Shown piece after piece: positions 11,474 to 22,964 of a stretch of DNA of 64,000 nt. The notes below the pieces were generated by a model that worked only from the letters and a program-made list of their open reading frames with translations, made no database searches and was not told where the DNA came from. The stretch covers positions 1,736,001-1,800,000 of the forward strand of contig JALPQD010000143.1 in NCBI GenBank assembly GCA_023101885.1, written 5' to 3'. The DNA comes from Typhlomys cinereus. Taxonomy: Eukaryota; Chordata; Mammalia; Rodentia; Platacanthomyidae. Each line of letters begins with the position of its first letter. Within the stretch, counting starts at the first letter, position 1. The position numbers and the translations under genes are program-made.

Positions 11474-12455
11474 TGTTATGATTTGGATGTAGTTTCATAA
11501 GCCAAAAGTTTGTTTCTCCATGAGATAACATTAGGAGGTAGGGCCCCATGAGGTACTTATATCAGGGGGTCATTGTCCTCATAAGGATGAAGGCTAGTGT
11601 CAGAGAGTAACCAAGGGTGGATGCTTATGAAGAAGGTTGCATTTGGCCATTAACATTTCCATGTATTGTGACAAGAGAGAGACATATGGGCTCGTTAGAG
11701 ACCAAACAAACCAGGTGGTCTGATCTAGGAAATTCAGTCTCCACCCTGTATAGTATGTATGATACTGGTCAATTGTCCTGTCCTATTAAAGCTCACTGAG
11801 AGGCTGGCTCTGAAAACAGGGTTGCTCTCCACACCTCCTTCTAACCAAGCATGTCATCTCAAAGTGTCTTCCAAGTCTTCTAGCCCTCTATAGGATGAAC
11901 AGAGGCAGGGGGAAAATAACCAATGTCCTTAAGCACAAAAGAATAAGCTGAGAGTAAAAAAACAAAAAAAAACAAAAAAAAAAAACCCCAAAAAACTGTG
12001 CTCTTGAACACAACTGGGAAGTAACACATTACCAGACCCTTGCCCAGGCTAAGGACTCTGCTTCTGTTTATCCCATGATACAAAAATGCTTGTGATGTAG
12101 GCAGGGAATCTCACCTATGCAGAGAATGCCCTGTTCAGCCTGGACCTCTCAATGGGGAGTTTCAGTTGACTGCCTCCTGGGGCTTCCCCAACCATTCCTG
12201 CTGGGTGCTCATAAACCCCTGATCTGATGAGGTTTTACTATCTGTCTCCCACTTCTCTACCTATTATTTATCCTCTTACCTTGCCTAGCTATGTATTTAA
12301 CGAAACCATTCTTTCAAAACCGAAAGTGCAGCTACAGTAGATAATTCTTGAGACCATAAAGAATGACTTGTAAGCTAAATAAGTTTCTTTTTTAAGTATC
12401 TAGCCGCAAGTACTCTGACTTAGCAAGAGAGAATGGACTAATGTATCATTTATTT
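11474..12455 (+). mobile_element. MST/MLT1-like MaLR LTR, interrupted
   Basis: The 5' end TGTTATGATTTGGATGTAGT and GGAGGTAGGGCCCCATGAGG, and the 3' end TTGTAAGCTAAATAAGTTTC, CTTTTTTAAGTATCTAGCCG and GAGAATGGACTAATGTA, match both ends of MST/THE1-type LTRs. A middle part (GGCTGGCTCTGAAAACAGGG) also fits. The ends are about 980 bp apart against roughly 430 expected, so one or more insertions lie inside, probably around 11.6-11.79 and 11.9-12.33 kb. Their identity is not clear. Confidence 0.6.
11957..11998. repeat. A-rich tract
   Basis: A-rich run broken by C residues, ending AAAACCCCAAAAAA. Could be the tail of an insert within the LTR, though no SINE or L1 body is recognisable upstream. Confidence 0.7.
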
Positions 12456-13685
12456 CGACTCTGGCTTGATATTTGTCATCAGTAAAGTCCTGCCTGTTGC
12501 TGTTATAGTAATGGTGCACTGATTGTAGTACCTGCTCATACACTATGGCAGATTAAATATAATTCTTCCACATCCTGGGCAAGAACATGGCTTATATTCC
12601 CCAGCTACTCTGGAAGTTAAGTATGACTTGTAACCAAATTCCAGGCAATGAAATGCTCCCTACCCTAATCTATCAATTCCCGTATTATTACCTTCTACAC
12701 AACTCTCTCTTCTGATCAGATGCAAGAATCTAGCAGATAATCCAATTGTTACAGAAAAAAACAAGATAACAATGGTAGAAGCTGAAACATGAGAATGATA
12801 ACGCAGACCATTCAGAGTATCTATTCCATATATGTTTGTGAGCAGTCATGTTTCCAGCAGCGACTGGCTTTGAGCACTACTTTAATTCCAATGCCTTTTG
12901 TATGACTACTCTCCCTGGACTGTGGTTGAGAAAAGTCCAGGAACTTATGCTGAAGCCCAAAGTCTCCTTCATGAACCTGGAAAAAAGCCCAGTAGGGTGG
13001 TGAAGGTCAAAGTACTACTCAGTGTCTTTGCTTCCTGGTCTTAGGCATACTTTTACTTTAATTTGTAAGTTAAAAACACATTTAGTTTATTTGGGACCCA
13101 CCAAGTTGAATATAATTTAATCTTAAATTCAGTAAATTCACAGAATAAATGTTTCTGTATAGATTTCTTAGTAAAAAGTTCTACTCAGAGCTTATATTTA
13201 GGCACCTTCATTATTTTTGAGAAAAACACCACAAGACACTTTCTACTGCATTATGAAATTGTATAAATAATTAAAATCAAACCTCACATATCAAAATAAA
13301 TGACCTAAATACTTTTTATGATATATTATCCTTTTACTTTGTGGTTGGCTTGCTTACTGAATAGTTTGAAAAAAAAAATCTCTCATCAAAAATAGGTCAC
13401 CAGGTCACATGGGTGAATTTATGACTGCAGAATTCCGGGATTTTGCTTCAGCAAATGACCAACATGTGTTTTTTGCACCTTATCTAGGATACAATTGAAT
13501 TGAATTTTTAAATCTCAAAAGAAAAATATAGTGGATATGTTTAATTTATGAATACCTTTTCTTTTAAACTAGTTGGTTTTATATCATGATTAGTATCACT
13601 TTACAAGGATAATTTGTAATATTTTGATTGCTATGTATAACTACACTCTACTGTGAGAAAAAAAAAACCTTTAAAATTATCAGGT
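12456..13685. other. Unique AT-rich DNA, nothing recognised
   Basis: No repeat family or gene could be assigned. Open frames are short. An A-run sits at 13371-13379. Confidence 0.45.
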
Positions 13686-13689
13686 TTGA

Positions 13690-13795
13690 TGTCTTCATTT
13701 ACACAAGAAAGAAATCAGCTCAGACAGGTTACGTGAATGTTGAAACTCACATCACCTACCAGCAGATGGGCTGAGCTGAGTGCTAACTCTAGTCA
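13690..13795 (-). repeat. MIR SINE relic, antisense
   Basis: GAAAGAAATCAGCTCAGACA, GGTTACGTGAATGTTGAAAC, TCACATCACCTACCAGCAGA and TGGGCTGAGCTGAGTGCTAA follow the antisense MIR core (CAGAGAGGTTAAGTGACTTG region). Confidence 0.65.
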
Positions 13796-14135
13796 GGGTT
13801 GCTTTGGCCTTCTTGAAAAAGGAGTCAACGTTGATTATAATATCTTAAAAACTACAATGTAATTTTGGCTAGGACCAATTATATATTTGTTTTTATTTCC
13901 GTGGTTTAAACTCATAAGTAATTACATATGACATTAGTTTGGGAGCAGCTAAATTATGGTTACTTGACATTTAATTCAATATGTAATTTAAATTAATTAA
14001 ACTTAGCATTAATAAATTTAAAAAAATAAAAATTTTCTCTGGATTTAATTTTTATACTTCTAAACTTTTTGTAAGATCCTATAAAGCATGCAACCTTACG
14101 AAAGCTGCAATACTCAAGCATAATATGCTTTTGAA

Positions 14136-14455
14136 ATTTTTTAAAAAAATTTCCGTGTGTGGAGGTGTGTGTGTGTGCGTGCGTGTGTGTGTGTGTGTGT
14201 GTGTGTGTAGGATGTGTATGCGTGCATGAGTGTTCATGTGTACATGTATGTATGTGGGTGGGTGTGTATATGCAGTAGGTGTGTAGAAGAGGACACTGTG
14301 TGTTTCTTAGAGGCTCAAGAGCAACATAGAAATCATCTTGGATTGTTCTACTCATTATTGCGTTGCTCTGGGATTTCCTAGGTTCTGTCCTTCAGGACTG
14401 GAAGTACCAGTCATCACCATTTCCACCTAGAATTTTTTATGTGGGATCTGGCATC
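14136..14455 (-). mobile_element. CA-tailed tRNA-type SINE, antisense
   Basis: T-rich start, a (GT)n tail at 14154-14208 expanded into GTAT/GTGC variants, then AGAGGACACTGTGTGTTTCT, GCAACATAGAAATCATCTTG, GATTGTTCTACTCATTATTG, CCTTCAGGACTGGAAGTACC and TATGTGGGATCTGGCATC. The tRNA-like head is missing or lost. Confidence 0.8.
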
Positions 14456-14719
14456 TTTTTTTAAACTCAAGGTTTTTACTAATATCCAATATTTTAATCG
14501 TTGAAACTTATTTTTATCTAAGTTATAATATGAAAATTAAAATTTCTATTTTATCAGTTAACTAATTGTGCCTTCCCCACATATCTATAATACCTTTTCA
14601 TCATATACAATATTTTTTATGTAATGGATCTTTTTTCCAATTACTTTCATGTTGCTTAATACAGATTTGTATCACCGCTATTATCAGTCAAGTTAGATTA
14701 GGTAACAGAAACAACCTCA

Positions 14720-14840
14720 AGGAGTCAACAAGATAGCTCAGCAGGTAAGACATTTGCTTATAAAGCTGGCAACTTAAGTTCATTCCCCAGACGCTCACAT
14801 GACTTTCAAAAGTCTTCCTTCTAGAGACTAATGAGGGTTA
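14720..14840 (+). mobile_element. B2/B3-type SINE head
   Basis: ACAAGATAGCTCAGCAGGTA, AGACATTTGCTTATAAAGCT and AACTTAAGTTCATTCCCCAG give an A box and a B box with tRNA-like spacing, as in B2/B3 SINE heads. The body decays after about 120 bp. Confidence 0.65.
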
Positions 14841-15059
14841 ATTCTGATAGGGCAGAGAGATGCTTTCCTCAGTGGTATACACTGATGCATGCTCCAAAAG
14901 TACTCAGGAAAAGCCACCAAAGGAAACCCTGGTGAAATTCAGTGGGAAAACCATGCACAAAAGAAAACAGGAGGGAGACTGGCAAGAAGAAAAAGTTGCA
15001 ATGAAAAGAAAAGGGGGTATGGGATTGGGGATTAGAATGTGAAATATCATGAATTAACT

Positions 15060-15152
15060 CAAATAGATAGCTAGATAAATACGTGGATGGATGGATAAAT
15101 AGAAAGATAAACAGGTAGATGGATAGATAGATGAGAGATAGATGATAGACGG
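15060..15152. repeat. Imperfect (GATA/GATG)n microsatellite
   Basis: AGATAGCTAGATAAATACGT then runs of GGATGGATGGATAAATAGAA and AGATGGATAGATAGATGAGA. Interrupted tetranucleotide array. Confidence 0.85.
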
Positions 15153-15689
15153 AGGAAAAGTATAAAAGAAACACTAAGTAGTCCAGAGACCTGGAGGAGA
15201 CTGTCCTAGTAAGACATTAGTGAGCACTCCAGGCTTGCCGTTTCTGAGTCTCATGCACGCTGTGAGCTTTTGGATGATGTAGCTGCATTTAAGTCATCCC
15301 TGCTCCTGCTAATAACCCTCATTCCTAATCCTGTAATACCCAATAAGCTCACTGGGTTATGAAAAAAATTAAGTGATACAGGGCTAGAATTTTTATCTCA
15401 GGATGAATAAGACAGGGTTAAGTGGTAGAGAAGGTACATGGCTGAGAAGCAAGAGAAAGTTTACAAAGAGCAGTTTTGGGGAATGGGGAAGGACACATGC
15501 TAAGCATATAATCCAACTGCCAAGCAATGCCAAAGGAAAGAGTAAATCACGTGGAAGCAAAAAAAGAGTGATTTTACCTGAGAATATTTTAACACAAAAG
15601 TATCTAAATACCATTAATTTATGTATGCAAAGTCAAAGAAAAGGACTATTTTATAGAATGTATATATAAATTTTAAAAATTAGCAGAGG

Positions 15690-15930
15690 TGTGAGAATAT
15701 TTTTATTAAAAGGTCTCCTTTTATACAAATACAATGAGTGATTGTCCCTTCCTCTACTCTCTTCCTCTCCCTTCCCTCCTTTGTCAAATCCATCTCTCTC
15801 CCTCCCATCCTTGTGCATGTCTGCTTGTGAGGGCCACACTATTCCTTTTGGGGTGTCTGCTCTAGTGGGGTCCTAAGCCTCTGTGTCAGTTTAAGTGGCC
15901 CTTCTTAAAGTGTCCCATAGAAAGGGACAC
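15690..15930 (-). mobile_element. L1 3' end, lineage B, antisense
   Basis: T-rich start, CAAATACAATGAGTGATTGT, a CTTCCTCT-rich pyrimidine tract, CCATCTCTCTCCCTCCCATC, then GTCTGCTCTAGTGGGGTCCT and AAGCCTCTGTG. The same sequence order recurs at 40.05-40.38 and 54.5-55.0 kb. The pyrimidine tract after a T-run is the antisense image of an L1 3' UTR polypurine tract. The homology may continue to about 16.2 kb. Confidence 0.6.
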
Positions 15931-16229
15931 TCCCCTTCACTATCTACCCCTTGCTCCTAAGATTCCCACTGTGTATAGTTACTTCAGTTCCTCGCTGATC
16001 CATAGGGTAATGTTGATATGTCAACCATTGTAGAGATGCGATGAGAGTAGGTCTTGCTCTGAGTTCCTGGATACAGCAGCCCTGACATGATTGCTATACT
16101 CTGGCAGGCAGTGTATATTTGAGGTAGAATAATGCTTTCACTTTTCAGAACCAGAAGCAGATACATTGACAATTCTAAACAAATTGCCCAACACAAATGT
16201 TGCAATAGAAAAAGTTAGCATTTCTATGA

Positions 16230-17330
16230 AGCGCTAAAAGTGAAAGTAATATTCTACCTCAAAGGACCATAAAAATTAGGGCTTCAAGGTCAGAGTTGGA
16301 AGGCATACAACACTGCACCAAAATTGTAATGATTGAATGTCACTATCAAGACTGTGAGGCAAATTCGCAGGGAACACTGATGCAGCAAAGCAGTTGCCCT
16401 GGATACCACACCGTTTGTCCACCAATCTGTCACTTGCAAGCCATACCCTTCTCTGGGAAATGTGTGGTTTACCTAGCAATTCTCAGAAGACCAACGGCAG
16501 AACTGGCCTCCAAAGAATAGGGTCACCCTTATAGAAAACTATGCCTATAGGGGAAGCTCTGACCCTACTAGGAGAAAGATTTCAACAATAGCTAAACCTT
16601 CTTTCAGTTCAAAGACAAGCAATCACTTTCTATATAGAATAAATGCCATACAGATCAAATGCTTTACAGATCAAATGACTTCAAGCATGTATGAGAGCTT
16701 TTCAACCATAAAATCCCACATAAATGTCAGGTGCTGCTATTACCATAATAATCCTGGGTGAAAAGAAACAGATAGAAAGGCAATAAGAAGGTCCAGGCTC
16801 CAATTTGATTTGTGGGGTTTCAGATAGAAAAAAAATGCCTTAGTGACCTCATGTCATTCCACATATATTCAAAGTAGAAAGTGGTCTTTGACCCCTTTGA
16901 CAACCTGAAATTGAAGCCAAGAAATTTTTTCTTAAACTTAAATAGTTCACACACTAATTTCATGATTTTTTGCTAAAGATTCATGAAGCCCATGTCATTA
17001 CACAGCTAACATTTTCTTTGCCTTGACTCACTTTTCTAAAATTGTATTTGCTTAAAAATAAAATTCTGTGGTCTCTCCTTAGGCCCTAGGAGAGAACAAA
17101 ATAGCATTGTTTAGCTGTAAGTGTATAATATTTGAATGCTTATCATCATACCATAGATTAGAACAGCTCTTGCTCTCCAACCAAGAAATCTTCTTTCATA
17201 ATGGAAAATATTTAATACAAAGATCTACAATAGATCAACATACAGAGGATAAATGAAGGTGGACTGTTTGACTCTGTAAAATTTTCAGCCAGCTATCAGG
17301 GAACCCTGAGGAAAATTGGGCATTAAGAAT
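16230..17330. other. Unclassified DNA
   Basis: No family recognised. Open frames at 16276-16520 on both strands are short and overlap each other, which argues against coding. Confidence 0.4.
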
Positions 17331-17334
17331 GAAA

Positions 17335-17580
17335 GAGCCCAAGGGTGGGAAGAATGCAACCAGATCATATCCTCTAGATGGAGTTATCACACCTGTAGAC
17401 TTTCAGCAGCTGTGTCTACTTCCACAAAACCTCAACCAGATTTGGCCTAGCAATAGTTCAGCAAGCAAGAAGGAAGACCGCATGGCACTAAACCACTCTG
17501 AGAGACCATCGAAGGTGTATGTTGGAGAGAGAAAAGAGGAGCTATTTTCCGTAATCAAATACCCACTGATATAGAAACCG
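17335..17580 (+). mobile_element. Possible Lx-like L1 3' UTR fragment
   Basis: TTTCAGCAGCTGTGTCTACT and TTCCACAAAACCTCAACCAG recall the CAGCTGTG..TGCCTGCACAAGA part of Lx 3' UTRs, and GAGAGACCATCGAAGGTGTA parallels GAGAGACAATTGAAGGTTAA at 9.70 kb. Diverged; tentative. Confidence 0.4.
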
Positions 17581-17858
17581 TGCTCCAGCAAGTGCTTAGG
17601 CACACACCAGCACAAAACCAGCGGGCCACACATTTAAAAAGACTTGAAAGTAAGAGGAAGCCTGATTGGTGAAGAACAAGGTTTTCATTTGAGGAATGAG
17701 ATGGGATTAATATGCAACTAAGTTGCTTACATTCTTCATATTCACATACAAAATGATAATAGAATAAATTAAAAAATTAAAACTCAGTATTCTTACCACA
17801 AGCTGAAAAAATATTACCACTGTTTCTAAATATAAGGCAGCAAAATATATCATAAAAA

Positions 17859-17999
17859 ATTGGGGGGGAAGCACTGGGGGATGGGGAGGGAATGGAGGGG
17901 GAGCAGAGGGTTCGGGGGGAGGAGGAGGGAGGGAAGGAACTGGTCTACCTATTAAGTTTGTATGAGGGGAAATAATAAAAAATGTATATAAAAAAGAAA
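17859..17999 (+). mobile_element. L1 3' end, lineage A, strongly truncated
   Basis: GCACTGGGGGATGGGGAGGG, a G-rich tract, GGGAACTG-like segment, TCTACCTATTAAGTTTGTAT and GAGGGGAAATAATAAAAAAT match the last 140 bases of the L1 at 57.54 kb (read on its own strand). The G-rich tract has G-quadruplex potential. Confidence 0.9.
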
Positions 18000-18179
18000 T
18001 AATATACATTTTTAATTAAAAAAATCTCATGATAGAAGGCTATTTAAGCAAAGCCTGAACAAATGTGAAAATATTAGAAGGTCCAGGCCAAAGCAATAAT
18101 GGTCATTTGGTCAACTCAGAGAATCCTGGAAGGAGTAAAAAATCACTTTGGGGGACACAAAATGAACTCATCAAGTTGA

Positions 18180-18250
18180 CCTCTGACCTCTAGATACAAG
18201 AATGTGTTCTCTCTCTCTTTCTCTGTCTGTCTGTCTGTTTGTCACTGCAG
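18180..18250. repeat. SINE-tail-like stretch with (CT)n/(CTGT)n
   Basis: GACCTCTGACCTCTAGATAC resembles the B3 SINE 3' region and is followed by CT and CTGT repeats. Confidence 0.55.
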
Positions 18251-18332
18251 GTTTAAATATGCACTTTTGGAATGGAATGTCAATCAAGGACCAAGACAAA
18301 CTGAACTATTCATTGACAGCTCTTTTCAAACC

Positions 18333-18460
18333 ATTATATAAATATATATAATATATATTTATTATATGCATGTAACGTGTATGTATATTTATTATAGGCA
18401 TATATTATATGTATACATTTATTATACACATATAACATATATGTGTATTATATGCACCTA
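18333..18460. repeat. AT-rich degenerate repeat
   Basis: Repeated TATATTTATTATA..CATATAA units with roughly 45-bp spacing (ATTTATTATATGCATGTAAC, ATTTATTATAGGCATATATT, ATTTATTATACACATATAAC). Looks like a decayed minisatellite of about three units. Confidence 0.65.
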
Positions 18461-18582
18461 GGGAACTTATAAAAGCAGAAGTAGGTTCCAAAGGTTTGAG
18501 TAAGTCCTGAAATGTCAGAGTTTCTACCAACTACAAAGCAGAATTAATGAACCATGCTTGATTATGGTTTGTTTTGCTTTTG

Positions 18583-18655
18583 CAGTGCTGGATTGAACAC
18601 AGTACCTTGCACATGGTCAGGCAAGGCTCAGAGCTACAACCCGAGGCTTTGAATC
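18583..18655 (-). mobile_element. ID-type SINE, antisense
   Basis: CAGTGCTGGATTGAACACAG, TACCTTGCACATGGTCAGGC and AAGGCTCAGAGCTACAACCC read as the reverse complement of an ID/tRNA-Ala-like SINE, with the B box at GATTGAACAC. Confidence 0.7.
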
Positions 18656-18867
18656 ACAACTTGAGTAACGAAATATTAGGCAGCACAGTCCTTTTGTTAT
18701 TGCATTGATAGCCTAGAAAACAACTACACTAAACATTTAAAATTGTGGAAATTTATTTTTTGCAGTACTGTAGGTTTAGAGTTGGTTATGTATTTTATTT
18801 ATGAATAGAAGGGTAGCTCACAGGCTACTGTGGTGGGTACTTTGACTTTTGTTTTTAAAGAGTGCTT

Positions 18868-18925
18868 CGTTATGACTAGATTCACTCACCTACACACATT
18901 CTCTCTCTCTCTCTCTCTCTCTGAA
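18868..18925. repeat. (CT)n microsatellite with shared lead-in
   Basis: A CT run follows AGATTCACTCACCTACACAC, nearly the same lead-in as at 2398-2420. See the shared-lead-in finding. Confidence 0.85.
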
Positions 18926-19179
18926 TGAAATTCCCAATCTAAGGAGAACAAGAATCCTGCTCATTCAGGGACAGTATGATTGACTTATACAACCTCAGGA
19001 TGTGTCCTTCTTCACATGTGGCACTGAGTCAATTCTGTCCCCAGAGAACTTCCACTGAAACCTGCATTTTTGAAATTACACGTACTAAAATGTTCCCACT
19101 GAAATCTACCTAAGCCACAGAACCGATGTATCCAGGGAAGGAAACAAAAGGCGTCCACAGCCTGCATGTCTCTCTGGGG

Positions 19180-19310
19180 CTGACAATAAATAATAATACA
19201 TGGTATTGATGTAGCACCTTTCTCAAAGGAGCACAGAGTGCTTTCCAGACATTACCTCACAGCTTCCTTGTGATTCTAACCTGAGAAGTGGCTCTGAAAG
19301 TACAACGCTA
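19180..19310 (-). repeat. Possible MIR-family relic, antisense
   Basis: TGATGTAGCACCTTTCTCAA, GCACAGAGTGCTTTCCAGAC and ATTACCTCACAGCTTCCTTG recall the antisense 3' part of MIR-class SINEs. Tentative. Confidence 0.45.
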
Positions 19311-19857
19311 CTCAATCACCACAAGTTATCTGGAAACTGGTGGATAATATATATCCTTTTAAGGATAAACGTGGGACTACTTACATACCATGGAGGATTT
19401 CTTTTTCCTCTCAGAGTACTTAGATAACACAAGTAATAAGCATTTTTGACTGGATGCTTACACACTCCATCATATGGGCCAGTATGGAAGAGAAAAAGAT
19501 GAATGCGCTCTGCAAGTCTGATTCATGCAGCTGCGCATTTTGGCAAAGTACACAACAGACCATTGTGCACTCCCTATTTAGTATTTGAAGTATTTGAGAG
19601 AAGACCCTATAGAAATATCACACTCACAAGGCCCAGTATCAGTAATGAAAGTGGAAAAATGTATTCCACAAAATCTCCATATGCTAACATTCTCCTGCGC
19701 CTACTCTCTCTCGTATCTCTGGGTCTTGGGAAATACTCACTTGCTCATGCATTCAGGCCCTAAGCTCCAGGTTGTTTTGCACATCTCTCTGGAAATGAGG
19801 CTTCACTTGCCTGAAACCAAGAGCAGCGCTATCTTCTCAAGCCAATCACAAAAGGCA

Positions 19858-20030
19858 AATGGGAGTCAGGCAAAGTCAAGCTTAAATCTTGCTGTTTACT
19901 TGAGAGCTGTGTGACTTTGGACAAGTGGTCTCCCTTTCTCTTTTATAAAATGTATGTAGTAATGATGCTTGCCTCAGGACTAGTGAGAGTTTTAAGTAGA
20001 TCTACCTGTTTCAAGCACTGCACTCTCTGG
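19858..20030 (+). repeat. MIR SINE relic
   Basis: GGGAGTCAGGCAAAGTCAAG, GAGAGCTGTGTGACTTTGGA, CAAGTGGTCTCCCTTTCTCT, TTTATAAAATGTATGTAGTA and GATGCTTGCCTCAGGACTAG follow the MIR consensus in order. Confidence 0.85.
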
Positions 20031-21115
20031 TCGGCTGCCACATCTTCCATGACTGTACAAGACCTAAGACCCATAACTCTCCATTCATCTGATACTAAAA
20101 ACACATTCAGAAAAATACTGTGAAAGAATTTAGTTCAAAAACTCTGACCTTCATATTTCCATGTTCCAAAAACAACAGGCATCACTTGGGCTATATTCTT
20201 CTGGTTGAAAAAAGAAAGTTTTGCTTTATCTTATAGCATGCTGCCAAAATTTCTCAGCAATTTTTACACTAGTGAAGTTTAACCAGGGATAATGCTCTCT
20301 ATGTGCAGATTAGAGAATTAGATGCAAAGAGTAACAATTTTTTAAAATTTACTCAGAAAAATAACTAAACTTAATTTAAGAAAAGAATCCTTTCTCATCT
20401 ACCAAGTCTGACCAACTGAGAACTGAGTTCCTATTTATTCTGTCAGGATGAGCAAGACAGCTTTTTTATTTTAGGGCCATGCTTGTTCTAAATAACAGAA
20501 AGTGGTCGGTATAATGATACATATATATCTGAGTTATAAACTATTATTTTCTCTGTCTTGAAAACCCTTGATGGTATTTATATTCTAAATTAAACTGAAC
20601 TCAGTATATTGATTTTAATATGTTAAGATGAAATTCAATTTCATGACTACTACTAACATCACAGAGCATGTAGGATCAATGTGTTGCTGATTTCCTGCTT
20701 ATAACCAATATCTCCCCAAGGATTGAATACAAGATTTACAAGATCATTGTTTCTGAAGATGTATGCATAAATATGCCATCAAGTAAGCTCCAGTGCACTG
20801 CGCATGAGGCAGTGAATGATTTGCTGCTGCATTTTAATCAGCCTGGCATAATGCTGACACAGCCTTTGGAAAGTTCATTGTTATCAGCCCACCCATACAA
20901 CTTTAGTTGTTGTCCCAAGGACCAGACCCAGAAGGAGAGGTGTCTGCTCTTAAAGTTCACAGTCTCCAAAAAGGAGGAAGTGCATCACGGCTAAGACAGA
21001 AGATGGGCATGCAGGAAATGACCATTGCAATGGCAGAAAGCCCAACGGTCAATTAGGATCAGTAAGCATGCATTGTGCATGCATTGATCTACTACTTTCT
21101 TAAGGCCACTTTGTG
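20031..21115. other. Unique DNA with a candidate constrained block
   Basis: No repeat or gene recognised. 20690-20905 has the balanced, non-repetitive, homeobox-site-rich look of conserved non-coding DNA. See findings. Confidence 0.4.
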
Positions 21116-21119
21116 CAAT

Positions 21120-21370
21120 GGAAGAGACTCCCTACTGCAGTTTGGGTTTTTGAGCTGAACAGCACTCTGGTCAAGTCCAGATTATATTATTAAACAGCTG
21201 AAGGAAACTGAGAAAATCACTTGACTATGACTCATTGTTCTCAGCTGAAAAATGGGGGAAAGGCAAATGCCTTATAGAGCTATGAAAAGTGAGTGAGACA
21301 ATTGATTGAATCCCCACAGTATTTGGCATTGAGGAAGAAGTCAGCAAATGGCAGTTATTATTGGATAAAA
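21120..21370 (+). repeat. MIR SINE relic, nearly full length
   Basis: CACTCTGGTCAAGTCCAGAT, AAACTGAGAAAATCACTTGA, CTCATTGTTCTCAGCTGAAA, AATGGGGGAAAGGCAAATGC and CCCACAGTATTTGGCATTGA to GCAGTTATTATTGG follow MIR order to its 3' end. Confidence 0.8.
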
Positions 21371-21379
21371 CTCACACTC

Positions 21380-21895
21380 TAGGCTTTTTGTGTTGAAATC
21401 TCATTATATGCAAGCCACTGAATAGAAACTAGAGGAAATGTAAACATGAGCATAAAGTATTTCCTAATTTGAAGGGACTCCTATTCTAGTTGAGTAGATG
21501 GACACATATCTAATTGCACTTGATAATGACACTGAGTCCACCAAGTAAAGAAAATACGTCTACAGGGATGATGAAGGAAGCTCTCTTGAAAAAGATGCTA
21601 TTAGTTTTTTCAGTCTTGAAAAATGAATGGAATTGCAATGAACAAAGTGTAGAGTTCGCAGGATAACAAAGTGATGAGAATACAAGTGTTGCAACAGAAA
21701 TGGCTAGCTGCCTAATGGCTGAGAAGTGTGTGGGGAAAAAAATAACTTTGGAAAACGGGCTAGAGGACATCAACAGAAAGCAATGAAGGCCAAGTTACAT
21801 TTTGACTGTATTTGGTGTCAAACGAGGAGCTATTGATATTTGCTCCAAGGGACGAACTGATCTGAGTTGAAATGTAATCTGACAGTTTGTGCTCA
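21380..21895. other. Unclassified DNA
   Basis: No gene or family could be named. Purine-rich relative to the surroundings, and possibly part of a decayed old element. Confidence 0.35.
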
Positions 21896-21899
21896 TGCA

Positions 21900-22110
21900 G
21901 AGCATGCTGGGCACTGAAGTGCTTCACTTGAGCTGACCAGTTTAGTCTCCATTCCCCCTCAGAGGTGAGTCCTCCTATGGTTGCAGATTTTCAGATGAGG
22001 AATTTCAAAGCAAAGACAAATTCAATGAACTACCTGTGAGTACAGAGCAGTCGAGGATTGGCGGAGGCAGGATTTTAACTTAGGCCATTTGGCTGTGGCA
22101 CTGTAGCAGT
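21900..22110 (-). repeat. MIR SINE relic, antisense
   Basis: GATTTTCAGATGAGGAATTT, CAATGAACTACCTGTGAGTA, GGCGGAGGCAGGATTTTAAC and TTAGGCCATTTGGCTGTGGC follow the antisense MIR core (TTTTACAGATGAGGAAACTG region). Confidence 0.8.
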
Positions 22111-22540
22111 TAGACAACACATTGCTGAGAAACTCAAGACCAAACAACTTAAGAGAGGGAAAGGGGTATTATTTGCTCTCAGGGTTCTTGCTTACAGTTC
22201 CTTCTCCAGCTTAGCAGGAGAGTTCATACCAACACCAAGGTAACTGACCACACCACATCCACATAACTGAGAGGGACAATATTCACTTGCTGGACCAGCA
22301 TGTCTGGCCAAGTACATGGAAGAATGCCAACTTTCTTAACTACTCCCTCTGTTTTATTCAGCTGCCTAGAAAATAGCCCCACCCACTATGGGCTGGGCCT
22401 TCCTCATCAATCACACTGTCTCCTGCAGGCTTGCTTCAGGTTTAACTCCACATTTCTTTACAAATATGTCCAGAGCTCCAAGTCTTCAATTGTCAAGTTG
22501 ACACCTCTATGTAACTATGACAGGCACATAAGCCCTTGAC
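22110..22540 (-). mobile_element. Rodent LTR-like repeat, antisense
   Basis: AAGACCAAACAACTTAAGAG, CTTAGCAGGAGAGTTCATAC, CACCCACTATGGGCTGGGCC and CAATTGTCAAGTTGACACCT read as the reverse of the GTCAGCTTGACACA-class repeat at 7.2 kb (CAGCCCATAATG there against CAGCCCATAGTG here on the minus strand). Family name uncertain. Confidence 0.55.
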
Positions 22541-22689
22541 CACTAATCCAAAATCAGCTGTCCAGGGAGAAGGTGAGAATAATATGAAAGAGTGATGGAG
22601 GAAGCTGCCACTGGAGGGCAGCTGAGACAGAATGAAGACCTGAAGCAATCTGATTAAAGTGGAATCATGATGCAGAAGGAAATGGAGCC

Positions 22690-22960
22690 AGCTCAGATCC
22701 ATCAGCAGAAGAATGGATAATGAGTATGTGGCTTATTATCACAATGAAATCTTGCTCAACTGTGAAAAAAATAAAATTATGAAATTTCAGGAAATGGATG
22801 AAACTGGAAAGTATTGCATTAAATGAAGTCATCCTGCACAGAAAGACAAAAATCACATTTTTCCATCTGCAGTGCCTAACATTCAAAGTTTGTATGTATG
22901 TAAATGAGGAACTGGGAGAGTGGGTGTAAGACTATGAAACTACATGAAGTGAGAATTGAA
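22690..22960 (+). mobile_element. Old L1 fragment, ORF2 3' end
   Basis: GATCCATCAGCAGAAGAATG, GATAATGAGTATGTGGCTTA, TCACAATGAAATCTTGCTCA and GAAATGGATGAAACTGGAAA follow the last codons of L1 ORF2 (the usual ATGAATGGATAAAGAA..TGTGGTA and AATGGAATACTA region), with heavy decay. Confidence 0.75.
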
Positions 22961-22964
22961 TCCA

